In this document: one piece after another, positions 9,159 through 19,389 of the stretch
Position numbering within the stretch: the stretch's first letter is position 1
Layout of the letters: the number at the start of each line of letters is the position of its first letter
Source of the DNA: Zymoseptoria tritici IPO323
Lineage: Eukaryota > Ascomycota > Dothideomycetes > Mycosphaerellales > Mycosphaerellaceae
Direction: 5' to 3'
DNA: 64,000 nt
NCBI RefSeq assembly: GCF_000219625.1
Contig: NC_018212.1
Span: 992,001-1,056,000, forward strand
Position numbers and translations under genes: made by a program
Notes under the pieces: generated by a model
What the model was told of the DNA's origin: nothing
The model's database searches: none
Seen by the model: the letters and a program-made list of their open reading frames with translations, nothing else

Positions 9159-11286
9159 CTATCCTCGCACCTCCTGCATAGCCTCTAACAGCCTTAGATA
9201 CTTCTTAATGTTGTCCTTGTCTTGTAGCTACTTACGAATACCCCTTTGTCTAACTATACGCTCTAAGCGCTCGTTAGGCTCTTCCTTTAGTATGTCTAGA
9301 GTCTAGAAGTCGTCTAATAGAGCAGCGGCAACGACCTCTATTAAGATCGTTTGCATTGTAGGATATCTGTTACTAAGCTATGTATAGTAACCTTCTACGT
9401 TCTTAACCTTATTAAGCTCTTCCTTCTGCCCTAGAGGGCTACTACGTTGCGATACTGCTACGGCCGGTAGTAGTATAGACGGCGGTGGAGGGTAGTAGTA
9501 CTAGTAAGGAGGGGGGGGTAGCAATAGCTATTGTTGCTGCTATATTAGCTAGTCGGCCACTACCTTCTTCTTGCCTCTCGTAGAGTCCTCGTTTATCTAA
9601 AACACCGTCTCTATAAGATGCAGCGGCATAGCATCTATCGTAGTAGTATTAGCCTTAATGCAATTGCTCTAGTCGCTAAGGGTCTTACTGTTTACGCCGA
9701 AGTGCTAACTACGGAATATTATGCAGCCTACGAACGTAGACGTCTTGTTAGAGCTAACGCTACAAAACCTGTCCTAACACTTATGCATGTTTATAAGCTT
9801 TAAGAAGGTGTCCCTCTAAACATTAAATGCCTCCTTCGTCCGGTTATTAGCTAGTCGTCTGCCCTTAGGTGTATCCTCGTCGTCTAGCGGCGTAAGTTTA
9901 TCGGAGTCGAATTCGACTAATATCGCAGCAGCCTTAGCTGCTCCGTCCGGTGCTACGTTGTGCTAGTGCTCTGTTATAAGCAGGGTTAAATAGAAGCCTG
10001 CGAAGTGTCTAATATAGGGACTTAACGACTCTATAAACGATAGCGTAGTAGAGTCCTCGTCGTAGTCGATAGGCACGTTTACAGCTTGCTTGCTATGTCT
10101 GCGAGCCTCTAACACCGCCGTTCGCTCGGCAAGCCGCTTCCTTAAGCCTTGTCGTTATGCATACTCTGTAGCTAACCCTCTGGCCTTATTAACTAAGTCT
10201 TAGATCTGTATTCGCTTACTAGTGTATATACAACTAAAGTCCTTAAGCTTCTAGCTATTAAATAAGACCCTGTAGGTAGTAAGAACGGAGTATTACTCGG
10301 ATAGCGTAGGCGTAGATTTATAGCGTTTTGTAGACGAGGAGGGTACCGGAGTCGACTGCGGCTAAGACTCCTGTAACAGCTGGCCGGTAGCTTAGTCGGC
10401 TAGGCTCTATACTACGCTATAGTCGTCGGATAGCACTAAAAACACAACGAGGTTAGTTAGCTATATTAAGAGATAGATCGTATAACTTGCTATTAATATC
10501 GGACGATAGTAGTAGTAGTTTTAGAGCCCTCTTCGATACCGGCTTAACAACTAGTTTAGGCCCTTTATCTGCTGCTACCTCGGCTGCCCTCGAAACAGCT
10601 AGTTTACTCGCTTTATCGGCCGCTCGTTCCTTCCTCTTATTAGCATTTACCGCTGTACGAGCCGTGCCCTTAGGTGCCCTCTTAGGTGCCTTTTTAGGTA
10701 GCATTTAGACTGCTGTGCCGCCTATTAGAGGCACTACCGTATCGCTGTCGATGTAGTTAGGAGGAAGCGTAAAGGTTACCGACTTCCTTCTCGTTTGTTT
10801 AGCTAGCGTTATTGTTGCCTCTACGCCCTTAGTCGACAACGCCCTTACACGCCTTCTTATAAGTATATAGCTAGTGTTGTTGTCGTTGCCGTTACGCTAT
10901 ATAGCCTCCTTAGCAGGATCCCTATTGCTTAGGGCAATAACCTAAGTCTCCGTTAGTAGCTCCGGCTCTAGCTCTAGTATATTAGAGCTAGGTAGTAGTT
11001 GTGTCTGAAACTACGAATACGCGTCTTCTAGGGGGCTTGAAGGACCGTCTAGAAGCTCGTCGTCGTCTATATAGTCGCTGCTGTGCGTAGATTCGTCGAT
11101 AGCGGGTGTTTAAGAGTCCTAGGAGTCTTAGTAGAAGAACACTAGTTATGTCTCCTCGTATAGGAGGCTCGAAAGTTCTAGCAGTAATTGCGCACCGAGT
11201 CTTGATAGTAAGGACAATATTAATAGCTTAAAATAACAAGACGACACAGGTAGTAATAACGGGAAAGCCGTTTCGTCGCTGTTCAT
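9159..11286 (-). pseudogene. Second reading frame of the transposon, unknown product (relic)
   Basis: From an ATG at 11286-11284, 50 bp inside the right repeat, one minus-strand frame runs to about 10500 and the neighbouring frame continues to about 9159, some 700 codons in total. Nearly all interruptions are TAG, as RIP makes from TGG. The order is: short N-terminus (MNSDETAFPLL); acidic patch (DDDELLDGPSSPLEDAYS); a basic Lys/Ala-rich stretch (10704-10453, KKAPKRAPKG); a switch of frame at about 10450-10530 (intron or frameshift); a Trp/Tyr-rich region; a second acidic stretch (VPIDYDED near 10070); a Pro/Tyr-rich segment near 9500; and a helical C-terminus (LERIVRQRGIRK). I do not recognise the family. 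It may be an accessory DNA-binding protein. Confidence 0.65.
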
Positions 11287-11335
11287 AGTGTAGTAGTAGT
11301 GGTAGACGCCGTGGAGGTTTAGTCAACCCGGTGAG

Positions 11336-11394
11336 AGAGGAAGTTGGAGTTGGATTTGGAAGGCTTGGCGTCCCGACCCTTCTGCTCTTTAGAA
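11336..11394 (-). repeat. Right terminal inverted repeat (59 bp)
   Basis: Exact inverted copy of 6225-6283, followed by the TA target duplication at 11395-11396. It ends 189 bp before the start codon of the neighbouring dehydrogenase. Confidence 0.97.
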
Positions 11395-11583
11395 TAAGGT
11401 ATCTTGCACGTGAAATTCGTCCCCGCTTGATCTTTCAGCCGAGACCTTCAGCCAAATTTGACGTACTGCGTCTTGCATATTCACTTAGCCAGACCATTGA
11501 TATACACATATATACGACCGTATTCGCGACAGGACGTGGAAAAAATCCATCAGGTCGTTATCCGTTCTGACAAGCATACAGCC

Positions 11584-12738
11584 ATGTCTCCAATCGCCGT
11601 CTCGGACCAGCCAACATACAGCATCGCCTGCATCGGAGCTGATGGCATTGGCCCCGAAGTTGTCGATGCAGGCGTTCAAGTCTTGCAGACCCTCAGCGAT
11701 GCGAACGGATCCTTCAAGCTTCACTTTGAGCACTACGACTGGTCATCCGAGACGTACAAGAAGACTGGCAAATACATTCCCGATGGAGGTTTGGAGTCTT
11801 TGAAGAAGCACGATGCTATCCTGTTTGGAGCCGTTGGTGCGCCGGGTATGTGAAGATCATGGAATATGGTGATTGCTACATCGCTGATATGATTCTCAGA
11901 CGTACCGGATCACATCTCACTCTGGGGTCTCCGCTTAGCCATCTGCCAGCCATTCCAGCAATACGCCAACGTTAGGCCGACACGGATCTTCAAGGGAACA
12001 CAATCGCCACTTCGAAACGCATCAACAGGAGATCTCGACTGGGTCATCATCCGCGAGAACAGCGAAGGAGAGTATGCTGGACAGGGTGGTCGGTCACATC
12101 GTGGCCTGCCGTGGGAGACCAGCACAGAGGTCGCCATCTTCACTCGGCATTGCGTGGAGAGACTCATCCGATTCGCCTTTGAGACCGCACAGAAGCGACC
12201 GAGGAAGCTCTTGACTGTCGTGTCGAAGTCGAATGCCCAACGATTCGGAATGGTGATGTGGGATGAGATCGCCACTGAGGTTGCGAAGGACTTTCCAGAT
12301 GTGACGGTGGACCGCATGCTTGTCGACGCCATGACTTGCCGGATGGTGTTGCAACCTCAGAGCATTGACACGATCGTTGCCACGAATTTGCACGCAGACA
12401 TCCTCTCCGATCTTGCAGCCGCACTCGCAGGGTCCATCGGCATTGCGCCGACGTCAAACCTCGATCCGACAAGGAAGAATCCTAGCATGTTCGAGCCAAT
12501 CCATGGTTCCGCTTTCGACATCACGGGGAAGGGTGTTGCGAACCCTGTGGCGACCTTCTGGACGGCTGCTGAAATGCTGACATGGTTGGGAGAGAACGCT
12601 GCTGCGGATCGACTTTTGGAGTGTGTGGAGGAGGTTTGCGGACAGGGAATACTCACGAGAGACCTGGGCGGCAAGGCTGGCACAAAGGAGGTCACGGATG
12701 CGGTGTGCCGAGAGATCAAGAAGGTCTACACGAAGTGA
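11584..12738 (+). CDS. Tartrate / D-malate dehydrogenase family (beta-decarboxylating)
   Basis: Two exons: 11584-11845 and 11900-12738, 366 aa. The 54-nt intron (GTATGT...TCTCAG) joins GAVGAP to DVPDHISLWGLRL. The isocitrate/isopropylmalate dehydrogenase fold is clear: IGADGIGPEVV at the start, NSEGEYAGQGG, the Lys/Asp block SKSNAQRFG and VDAMTCRMV, the metal-binding NLHADILSDL, and the NAD loop EPIHGSAFDITGKGVANP. The DHISLWGLRL and CQPFQQYANVRP segments fit the tartrate/D-malate branch better than leucine-pathway LEU2 or mitochondrial IDH. Such enzymes oxidise and decarboxylate D-malate or act on tartrate using NAD and Mn2+. The transposon ends 189 bp before the start codon, so expression may be altered. 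Substrate is inferred from family. Confidence 0.88.
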
Positions 12739-13582
12739 AAAAAGGCCGCATCTCGCGATCTCCAAGCATTGATGCAGAGTCCGTACCAGATTTGGCATGA
12801 AACGGCGATGTATACGGATTCTACGAGGACATCTTGGTCTCTCGCCAAGGATATATCAAGCTCGTATATTTCGTATCGCATGGCGGTGAGAAGAAAGCAC
12901 TTGCAGGATTGCTAGGAAGAATGATGACTGCCGTACACGGCAGTAAAACTGGAGAAGTGGTGTCCTATTCGTACAAGTGGGCCGTATTATACAAGTGGGC
13001 CGTATTAGCAAGTTGTTAGCTCGACGGCAGTGATGTTCTGAAGGAGTCGATCGTGCTGCCCAGCATAAAATGACACTCACCAACTCGCTGTTCTCGTATT
13101 TCAAGATCGTGCAGTTACGGACTCCTGCAGCTCGTACTCACCTCTCACTGACGTCCAACCCTGGACCCATGTCTGGTCGTAAAGTCGAGCAATGATCCCT
13201 GAAGAAGAAAGGCTCTTGCAGGGGTGCTTGACGCAGGCCAAGGAATAAGCTCCACTCGATTGGCAAGATCAGCCTCGGACGGGCCCCGGATGCAAACCCA
13301 GCGGTAAATATAGAATCCGCAATGCATCAACCTGGACGATTTCCTCCATTTTCAGCGTCATGTGGAGACGGGATCTACGTTGAAGAACCGCGTCCACTCT
13401 TCGTATTCAGATATAGTTCATGACGGAGCCGGTTTCCGAGCAGGGTATGATCAAGGTATAAGTCTCCGGCGTATCCGTCCGTAGATTCATTCTCACATCA
13501 ACATTCCAACATCGCATCTCATCCACGAGCAGACCAACACAATATCTCAATCAATCCAAAAAACCCACTCCGACCAACAAAC
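12739..13582. other. Intergenic, with a short tandem repeat
   Basis: No gene recognised. It contains a perfect 18-bp tandem duplication at 12972-13007 (unit TACAAGTGGGCCGTATTA). The last 100 bp, rich in A and C, form the leader of the secreted-protein gene. Confidence 0.5.
12972..13007 (+). repeat. 18-bp direct tandem duplication
   Basis: Two perfect copies of TACAAGTGGGCCGTATTA side by side (12972-12989 and 12990-13007) in an intergenic region. Confidence 0.85.
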
Positions 13583-14014
13583 ATGCTCTCCAACTACCTG
13601 ACCCTCCTGGCCGGCGCCGCCGCCCTCACAAACGCCATCAGCGTTCCCGACCTCAAGCATAACTACTTCAACGTCACCGACTGCTCCTTCGGCTGCACCT
13701 CCGGCTGCTACTACGCCTTCAACGTCACCATCGTGGGCTCCGAGCAGAACCACCCAGCCGTCGACATCATCACCGAATGCCGCGGCAACACCACCGCCAC
13801 CTCGTACATCGACTGCACCTTCGTCTCCGAGACCCAGTCGATCGGCGCCTACATCGACAAGCACAACCAGCTCCAGCTCGCCTACTACGTCAACGCGATG
13901 AACGGCAATCACTACTCTTACTTTGGCAACACCACGATCTACTCCGAGACTGGACCCCAGGCCGAGCTGGCGAGGAAGGATTTCTGCGTTCCGGAGAACA
14001 GGGCTACCGTCTAG
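13583..14014 (+). CDS. Small secreted cysteine-containing protein
   Basis: Single exon, 143 aa. A clear signal peptide (LSNYLTLLAGAAALTNA, cleavage near residue 19) is followed by a mature protein with six cysteines (34, 38, 42, 66, 78, 135). Three of these are packed as C-X3-C-X3-C, and there are several N-glycosylation sites (NVT, NTT). No enzyme motif is visible. Size, signal and even Cys number fit extracellular disulfide-bonded proteins and the general profile of fungal effector candidates, but that role is inference. The codons are strongly C-ending, as in well-expressed genes. Confidence 0.8.
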   Translation: MLSNYLTLLAGAAALTNAISVPDLKHNYFNVTDCSFGCTSGCYYAFNVTIVGSEQNHPAVDIITECRGNTTATSYIDCTFVSETQSIGAYIDKHNQLQLAYYVNAMNGNHYSYFGNTTIYSETGPQAELARKDFCVPENRATV

Positions 14015-14573
14015 ATGGAGCGTGAAAGATGCGAGTGTCTGCAATGGCTTGTCAGCGATGTGCGGGCATAGTGTGGAGCGCTCAAGAGCGATGGCACTGA
14101 GTGGAGTCTTGTGTATATTTTGCTTCTCAATCGATTTGTGGTTTGAATGCGAGCGTCGTCTGGTGTAATTCATCATTCATTTCAAGAGCTTCGATACGGC
14201 AAAGTGTCCGTAGAATATCAACATCGACAACACGGCGAAGTTGTCAAATCTGTTCCAGTGTTCAATTTCAAAGTTTTCGGCAAGGGCTTCCCGATGCGAG
14301 GCTCACGTAGCGTGTCAGTACCTCGCCTCCACCGATTCCAACTTCATTCGTCAGACTTCTCGCCTCTACAACGGGAGCGCCCACTTTGCAGACGGGACGA
14401 CTGGGCGCTCCCATGAGGCAGTGCGGTGAGATGGGAGGACGAAATGAAACAATAGGATCATGTAGTCATACCACTTTGTACATCCGACAAGCTGTCAGCC
14501 TCGTCCTGCAAGCGTCCACGTCCGCAAATGCGAATGTCACGCTTTACTCATCTATACTGCCACTCGGACTACT
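14015..14573. other. Intergenic between convergent genes
   Basis: 3' flanks of the secreted-protein gene and the INSIG gene. The only structure seen is the hairpin at 14373-14412. Confidence 0.5.
14373..14412. repeat. Perfect 11-bp inverted repeat (hairpin)
   Basis: GGGAGCGCCCA at 14373-14383 pairs with TGGGCGCTCCC at 14402-14412 across an 18-nt loop. It lies between two convergent genes, where it could form a stable GC-rich stem in either 3' transcript. Function unknown. Confidence 0.7.
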
Positions 14574-15725
14574 CTACGCCTTCTGCGGCGCCAGTTGCCG
14601 ACCGATGTTGCCGAAACACACCGCGCTCACGAACAGTACGCTGGCGATCCAAGTCGCAACTCCCACCGTCTCATGGCTGAAAATGCCCAAGACGTGGCCC
14701 TCATCCTGCAACGCATTCACAGTGCCGTTGACAAGCCCGCGCTTTCCAACGTGGCCTTGTAAGAGCTCGATCGGTGACGGTGAAGGTACCAGAGCTGGAT
14801 TGATACCCAGTATAATCGCCGTGCCGCCGACAGAAACCAGTCCAGAGAGGATGAGACCTGGAGGAGAGCGGTCGATCAGGTACCACAGTGCCGGGTTAAC
14901 AAGTGCGAGCGTGAGCGAAAGCTGCAATGTCGACTGCCAGGGAAGCTTCCGAATGGCGAACGCAAGTCCAACGAAAGCTCCGATCGACCTCACAATGTCC
15001 TGCCATCCTCCCGTTCCTCGCGCCTTCCTCTGCTCTTTCTCGCTGTCATCCACGATACTGTCCTCATCCGGCGCCCAAAAGACGTCGGCCAATGGTAGAG
15101 CTTCACCAAATACCATAGCTGCTGTGCCCCAAAATGCCAAGTACAACCAACTGCCACGGTCGAGGTTCACCGAGACCGGTGCGATGCGTTGGCGGTCGTG
15201 AAGGTGGCTGATCAGTAGCCCGTAAAGAACGCCGACGGAGAAGAGTGCCACCAGTCTTCCAATCAGAGGGAGTAGGTATCCTTTGAAGCCCGTCCGCCGA
15301 ACGTGAGGTCGATTGAGGTGTGCATTAGTGTCCCTTCTCTTGATCTTGCCGTCCTTGCCTCTTTCAAACGTCGGATCCGACGGACTACCTCGGGCGAAGT
15401 CGAATGAGGGTCGTCCATCTGCGGGTGTTTGAGCTCCGTCACCCCATGGTGTTGGATTGCTGGTTTCTGTGCCAAATCCGGCCGGTTGGTAGATGCCGAA
15501 GAGTGTGGATGTTGTAAGGTTGAGGAAGCTTCGACTTCGAGAAGGAGTGGTGCTTGTGTCGGTTGTCGATTTGTTGAATGATGTGTCAAGGCTTGAGGGA
15601 AGTAATGGTGCGTCTCCACCGGTGGGTGTCGGCGGTCCTGACGATAGTTCGAACGGGCGTCTCGGTCGAGGTTTGAGCACAATCTCGTCCTCGTCCTCGT
15701 CCTCGTGAGTTGCTGGATGGCTCAT
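14574..15725 (-). CDS. INSIG-domain ER membrane protein
   Basis: Single exon, 383 aa. The first 140 residues are disordered, acidic at the start (HEDEDEDEI) and Ser/Thr/Pro-rich, with possible phosphorylation sites. The C-terminal part is the multi-pass INSIG domain: GYLLPLIGRLVALFSVGVLYGLLI, then WLYLAFWGTAAMVFGEALPLAD, hydrophobic segments through LVNPALWYLIDRSPPG, and a last helix near the C-terminus. INSIG proteins sit in the ER and bind sterol-sensing domains of HMG-CoA reductase or SREBP-SCAP; fission yeast Ins1 controls HMG-CoA reductase. The same role is expected here. It is divergent from YTM1. Confidence 0.85.
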   Translation of the reverse strand: MSHPATHEDEDEDEIVLKPRPRRPFELSSGPPTPTGGDAPLLPSSLDTSFNKSTTDTSTTPSRSRSFLNLTTSTLFGIYQPAGFGTETSNPTPWGDGAQTPADGRPSFDFARGSPSDPTFERGKDGKIKRRDTNAHLNRPHVRRTGFKGYLLPLIGRLVALFSVGVLYGLLISHLHDRQRIAPVSVNLDRGSWLYLAFWGTAAMVFGEALPLADVFWAPDEDSIVDDSEKEQRKARGTGGWQDIVRSIGAFVGLAFAIRKLPWQSTLQLSLTLALVNPALWYLIDRSPPGLILSGLVSVGGTAIILGINPALVPSPSPIELLQGHVGKRGLVNGTVNALQDEGHVLGIFSHETVGVATWIASVLFVSAVCFGNIGRQLAPQKA

Positions 15726-16252
15726 CGTGGCCGAGACGAGGCTGTCTGCCTTGAGATTCAGGTAAGGCTTGCGGACTGTGTGAGTGTTCCAGAAGATAGG
15801 TAAGAAGTCAACGTGAGCTGAGCACGCGCGCAGAATGCAGAGCTTATTTCTGTCGCCAGCGCCGTGGCTGGGATACCGTGGCGGGTCGTTCCGACTTTAG
15901 TGATCACGAGAAGAGATGAGGTAAAGGTGTGAGCGGCTGGTCTGGAGGAGTTGATGAGAAGGAGAGAGGTGACGGGCAGATGAGGTCGAGAAGCAGGTAG
16001 AGCCTTGGCGATGTGCTCTTTCGTCACGGCATCCACCAGATGAGAACGGACAAAGGCGGATTTTCAGCATGTGAAAGTGGGAGAGCTGTTCGGCTGTGAC
16101 GCGCCAGGGTTGCGGTTGCAGTTTTGCGGGGAGCTACCCGTGCCTGCCGTCTGAATTAGGGTCGGCAACGGCAGAAAAAAGTCGCCGACGCAGAATACTC
16201 TATCAGAGTCGATCCACCAAATCAATACGAGACTTGGAAACATACAATCCAC
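15726..16252. promoter_or_regulatory. Divergent intergenic region INSIG / YTM1
   Basis: 527-bp promoter region for two oppositely transcribed genes. A 92-codon minus-strand frame (15758-16036) lacks an ATG and coding character. No defined sites recognised. Confidence 0.5.
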
Positions 16253-17694
16253 ATGGCGGCACAGACTGGAGCAAGGGCCATGCAGGTCCGGATACACCTC
16301 AAATCAAAGGATGGCGAGATTGAGCTTCCCGAGCAGACTGGACCGATTCTGGTGTCGACAGGTATGTACTGAGGATCTTCAATATGAGTTGGCAAACACT
16401 AACATCTCGCGCAGAACTGAAACGGTATCAACTTTCTACTCTGGTAAACAGACTCCTCGAAACCGAAAGACCCGTTCCTCTGGAGTTCCTCATCAATGGC
16501 CAATTTCTTCGTACATCTCTCGACGAGTTCCTCACACAAAACGGCATCAGCGCGGAAGCAACTTTGAATGTCGAATACGTCAAAGCCCTGGTCCCTCCAC
16601 TCCACGTAGCAAGCTATGAGCACGATGACTGGATCTCCTCCGTTGATGTCCTCTCCTCTACCTCGAAAGCCGCAGAATGGGCAAAGACCGCCTCCCCGGT
16701 CCAGAGCAGACTCCTTTCTGCATCATTTGACGGCAGCCTCCGTATATGGAATATGAGCTCAGAAGTCGTGGCCACTGGTCAATGGCATCGAGGTGCTGTC
16801 CACTGCGCAAGGTTCATCTCTCCAACACAAGTCGCCAGCGCAGGCATGGATAAATCGGTGCGAATCTGGGACTTTGAAGACGCCGAGACCGGGACTGGCT
16901 CGCTCAAACCCAAATTGGAACTGGTCGGTCACAAGTCAGTCACAGATAGTCTCGCAGTCCACGCTCCCTCCTCTCGTATCCTCTCCGCTTCAGCAGACAA
17001 CCGCATCGGGTTCTGGACCACGAAGAAGTCAGAAGCTCCAGCTGCGCCTGAAGCTCGCGCACCTACAGCCAACAAGCGCCGTAAGCTCTCCGGTCCGCAG
17101 ATCTCTGTCGCACAAAGAGGACCACTCGCCATGCTGGACAGCCACAAGCAGGGTGTAAAGGAAGTCTGCTTCGACGAGAACGACGCCACGGTGGCATACA
17201 GCGCTTCGATCGACCACTCAGTGAAGACGTGGGACTTGACAACAAGCCGCTGCGTGGACACAAAGACGACCAACCAAAGTCTGATGGCTCTCTGCCACCT
17301 ACCAGAACATTCTTTGATCGCCACAGGAGGAGCGTTACGATACATTGACCTTGTCGACCTCCGCGCTTCGGCAACGAAAGTCAGCGCTCTTCACTGCAGC
17401 GGACACACAAACTGGATACGATCAATCTCCCGAGATCCTTCGTCAAGTTACCAATTCATCACAGCGAGCGACGACAGCACGTGCAGGATCTGGGACATTC
17501 GATCGACGTCGAGTGAGGCAGGTGGTGGACAGGTCTCGACGCCGGTGTATGTCATTGACAGAGCGAGTGAGAAGGGTGCGAAGCAGGAACAAGGCTCGGA
17601 GTCAACGGTGTACTCGGTATGTTGGGATAAGGAGGTTGGTGTGGTCAGCGGCGGAAAGGACAAGATGTTGCAGATTAATCAGTCGCCGGCTTGA
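16253..17694 (+). CDS. YTM1: Ribosome biogenesis WD40 protein Ytm1 (WDR12)
   Basis: Two exons: 16253-16361 and 16415-17694, 462 aa. The 53-nt intron (GTATGT...GCGCAG) splits the N-terminal ubiquitin-like NLE domain. That domain runs from QVRIHLKSKDGEIELPEQ through ELKRYQLSTLVNRLLE and the FLINGQFLRTSLDEFL segment, the Ytm1/WDR12 hallmark. About seven WD40 blades follow from residue 95 (RIWNMSS, VRIWDFED, VKTWDLTT, CRIWDIRS). A low-complexity Ala/Pro/Lys insert lies between blades near residues 250-280. Ytm1 is part of the Nop7-Erb1-Ytm1 complex needed for 27S rRNA processing and 60S subunit maturation in the nucleolus. The ATPase Rea1 (Mdn1) contacts the NLE domain to remove it. Confidence 0.93.
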
Positions 17695-17787
17695 AAAAGG
17701 GGTATCTCATCGCATTCAACCTCCGTATGAGGTTCCATGCGCTCTGTCTCCATTTTCTCCATCTGCCCTATGCTTTGTGCATTCCTC

Positions 17788-18875
17788 TCACTTCTCCTCC
17801 ATCGGTGTGTCGCGGCCTCCCGCTCTCCGTAGGTCCATGTCTGTCTCCCTCTCCACAGTATCGTCTGCGTCCTGGCCGTTCAAAGCGGCCTCGGACGGCC
17901 CTGTTGCTTCGGGCCCGGTCTGCGTATCGATCTCCATCATGCTCCCTTCCGCAAAACCTGGCTGCGGCTCGTCCGACGTGACTTCGGATGACACCAGAAG
18001 TCCTCCTCGCACAGCGTGATCTGTGATCGCCCACAACAGCCTCGCGTAGGACTCCTCTTCATCATCCTCCAGCCAGAAGGGTCGTGCACCACGATCCACG
18101 AAGTCGTAGTAGAGTTCCACCATGCTTTGATTGGGGTGCGCTCCCGGTGGAGTGAAGAAGATGGTGGCCATGGGCTCGCATATCTAGACATAGGTCAGCT
18201 TCGAATGACAGAGAATGATCTGTAGAACGGCGTACCACATGTCTGAATTTTGCTACTAGGTTCCACTGAGCCAGAAGCCCTGTAATAACCCACTTCCTCG
18301 GCTTCGTTGGGTTGCGGCGTCCGTCCACCTCGAATGCTCGTTTGATAATGTCGATCAGGAAGTGGTTGGGAGGGTAGGTATTCTTGTCGATGAAGGAGAT
18401 GAATGCACTTGGGTGAAGGTCGCCCAAGAGCTTCTCGCTAACGGCCAGTTGCATCTGATCGCGGAGATTGCACAAGTAGTCTGGGATGTGAAGGTGAGCG
18501 TATGCGGGAAAGTCGTTGGCGAACTTGGTGGCGAGTGAGCGGGCCGCTGTGGAGGAGGATGGGTTGAATATGAAGACGATGGACAGTGGCGGCAGTGGGC
18601 GCAGACTGGGAGGCAATGAAGTCAGTACGAATAGCAGACGGCCGTGACTGGCTCGTGAACGCACGGGTTCATCCACCGACGCAAGGTGAAGCCTGTGGGA
18701 TCGGTTCGGCCAAGCTCTGGCCAGACATCTCGTGGCTGTATACGTTAGCTGCTGATGTAGGTGCGTGTGTGATATGAAGGTAGCGCACGTGTCGCCCGAT
18801 CCAGCCGTCTGGACTGGAAAATCTTCTTCCGAGTCTGATGGTATTGGACCCCGTGGTCGTCTTCGTGCGTGCCAT
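17788..18875 (-). CDS. Nucleoside-monophosphate-kinase-like protein lacking a P-loop
   Basis: Four exons on the minus strand: 18875-18789, 18735-18665, 18605-18236 and 18183-17788, 307 aa. The introns are 53, 59 and 52 nt with clear branch points (GCTAAC, TACTGAC). The order of elements follows adenylate/UMP-CMP kinases: a first beta strand (LSIVFIF), a helix region, a KWVITGLLAQWNLVAKF segment where kinases have the DGFPR block, and a CEPMATIFF strand. The Gly-rich P-loop is replaced by NPSSSTAA, so ATP binding in the usual way is unlikely. After about residue 240 the tail is acidic and low in complexity. It may be a structural or regulatory pseudokinase; the family assignment rests on fold pattern only. 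Confidence 0.65.
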
Positions 18876-19389
18876 CACTGCGGTCTTGGTACTCTGCTGG
18901 GAGCGGCGTGATAAGATCCTGAGGTAAAGCGTCAGTCGATGCTGCTTGGAGAATGTGAGCGCTGCCGTTTGTCAGAGTAGAGGGGAAGGAGAAGCGACGA
19001 AGCGAAACGAGAAGAGAAGAAACTAGTGAAGTGAAGTGTATGCAAGCCCAGCAAGCCGACGCCCCTTCCCAAAGCGCTAATCCGTGCCTGCCTCACCTGG
19101 ATTCACTCACCTGGATTCACCCACCTCATCGAGGGCTGGACTATTTGCGACCGCACAGAAGACTGTCGAAGAATACAATCTTCCTGGTTTGCTCAACAAA
19201 GACTCAAATTGAAGGGTATCCGCGCGACAAGGCGTTCAGGCCTGCCCAAGCTCGCGCTTGTCCTGTAGATTGCTCATGTCGAAAATCAAGGCCAATTCGC
19301 CCAAAGCAAACATCTCAACGCCGCTTCCAAGCTCATCCTGCTTTTGTTTTGCCTCACGGTCAACGAGGAACATTCCGTCTCTCTGCTCT
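18876..19389. other. Intergenic
   Basis: Upstream of the kinase-like gene and downstream of the Gly/Ser-rich gene. Plus-strand frames here are shadows of the latter. Nothing else seen. Confidence 0.5.

Larger units (their letters stand above)
6225..11394. mobile_element. Tc1/mariner-type DNA transposon, 5.17 kb, two dead reading frames
   Basis: The element is bounded by perfect 59-bp inverted repeats and flanked by TA on both sides (6223-6224 and 11395-11396), the target duplication of the Tc1/mariner superfamily. Inside are a transposase relic on + (about 6400-8261), a second relic on - (11286-9159) and a nested insertion (7194-8005). The interior carries strong RIP-like change: in 6481-6900 I count no TCA or CCA and only three TGG/TGA, against 32 ACA/GCA/TGC/TGT. 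The termini are untouched and keep four CCA each. A typical Tc1/mariner element is under 2.5 kb with one gene, so the size and second frame are unusual. Confidence 0.92.

Noticed and set aside
15758..16036. 92-codon minus-strand frame upstream of INSIG
   Set aside because: Starts with GTG, has an upstream stop, and no domain or splice partner was found.
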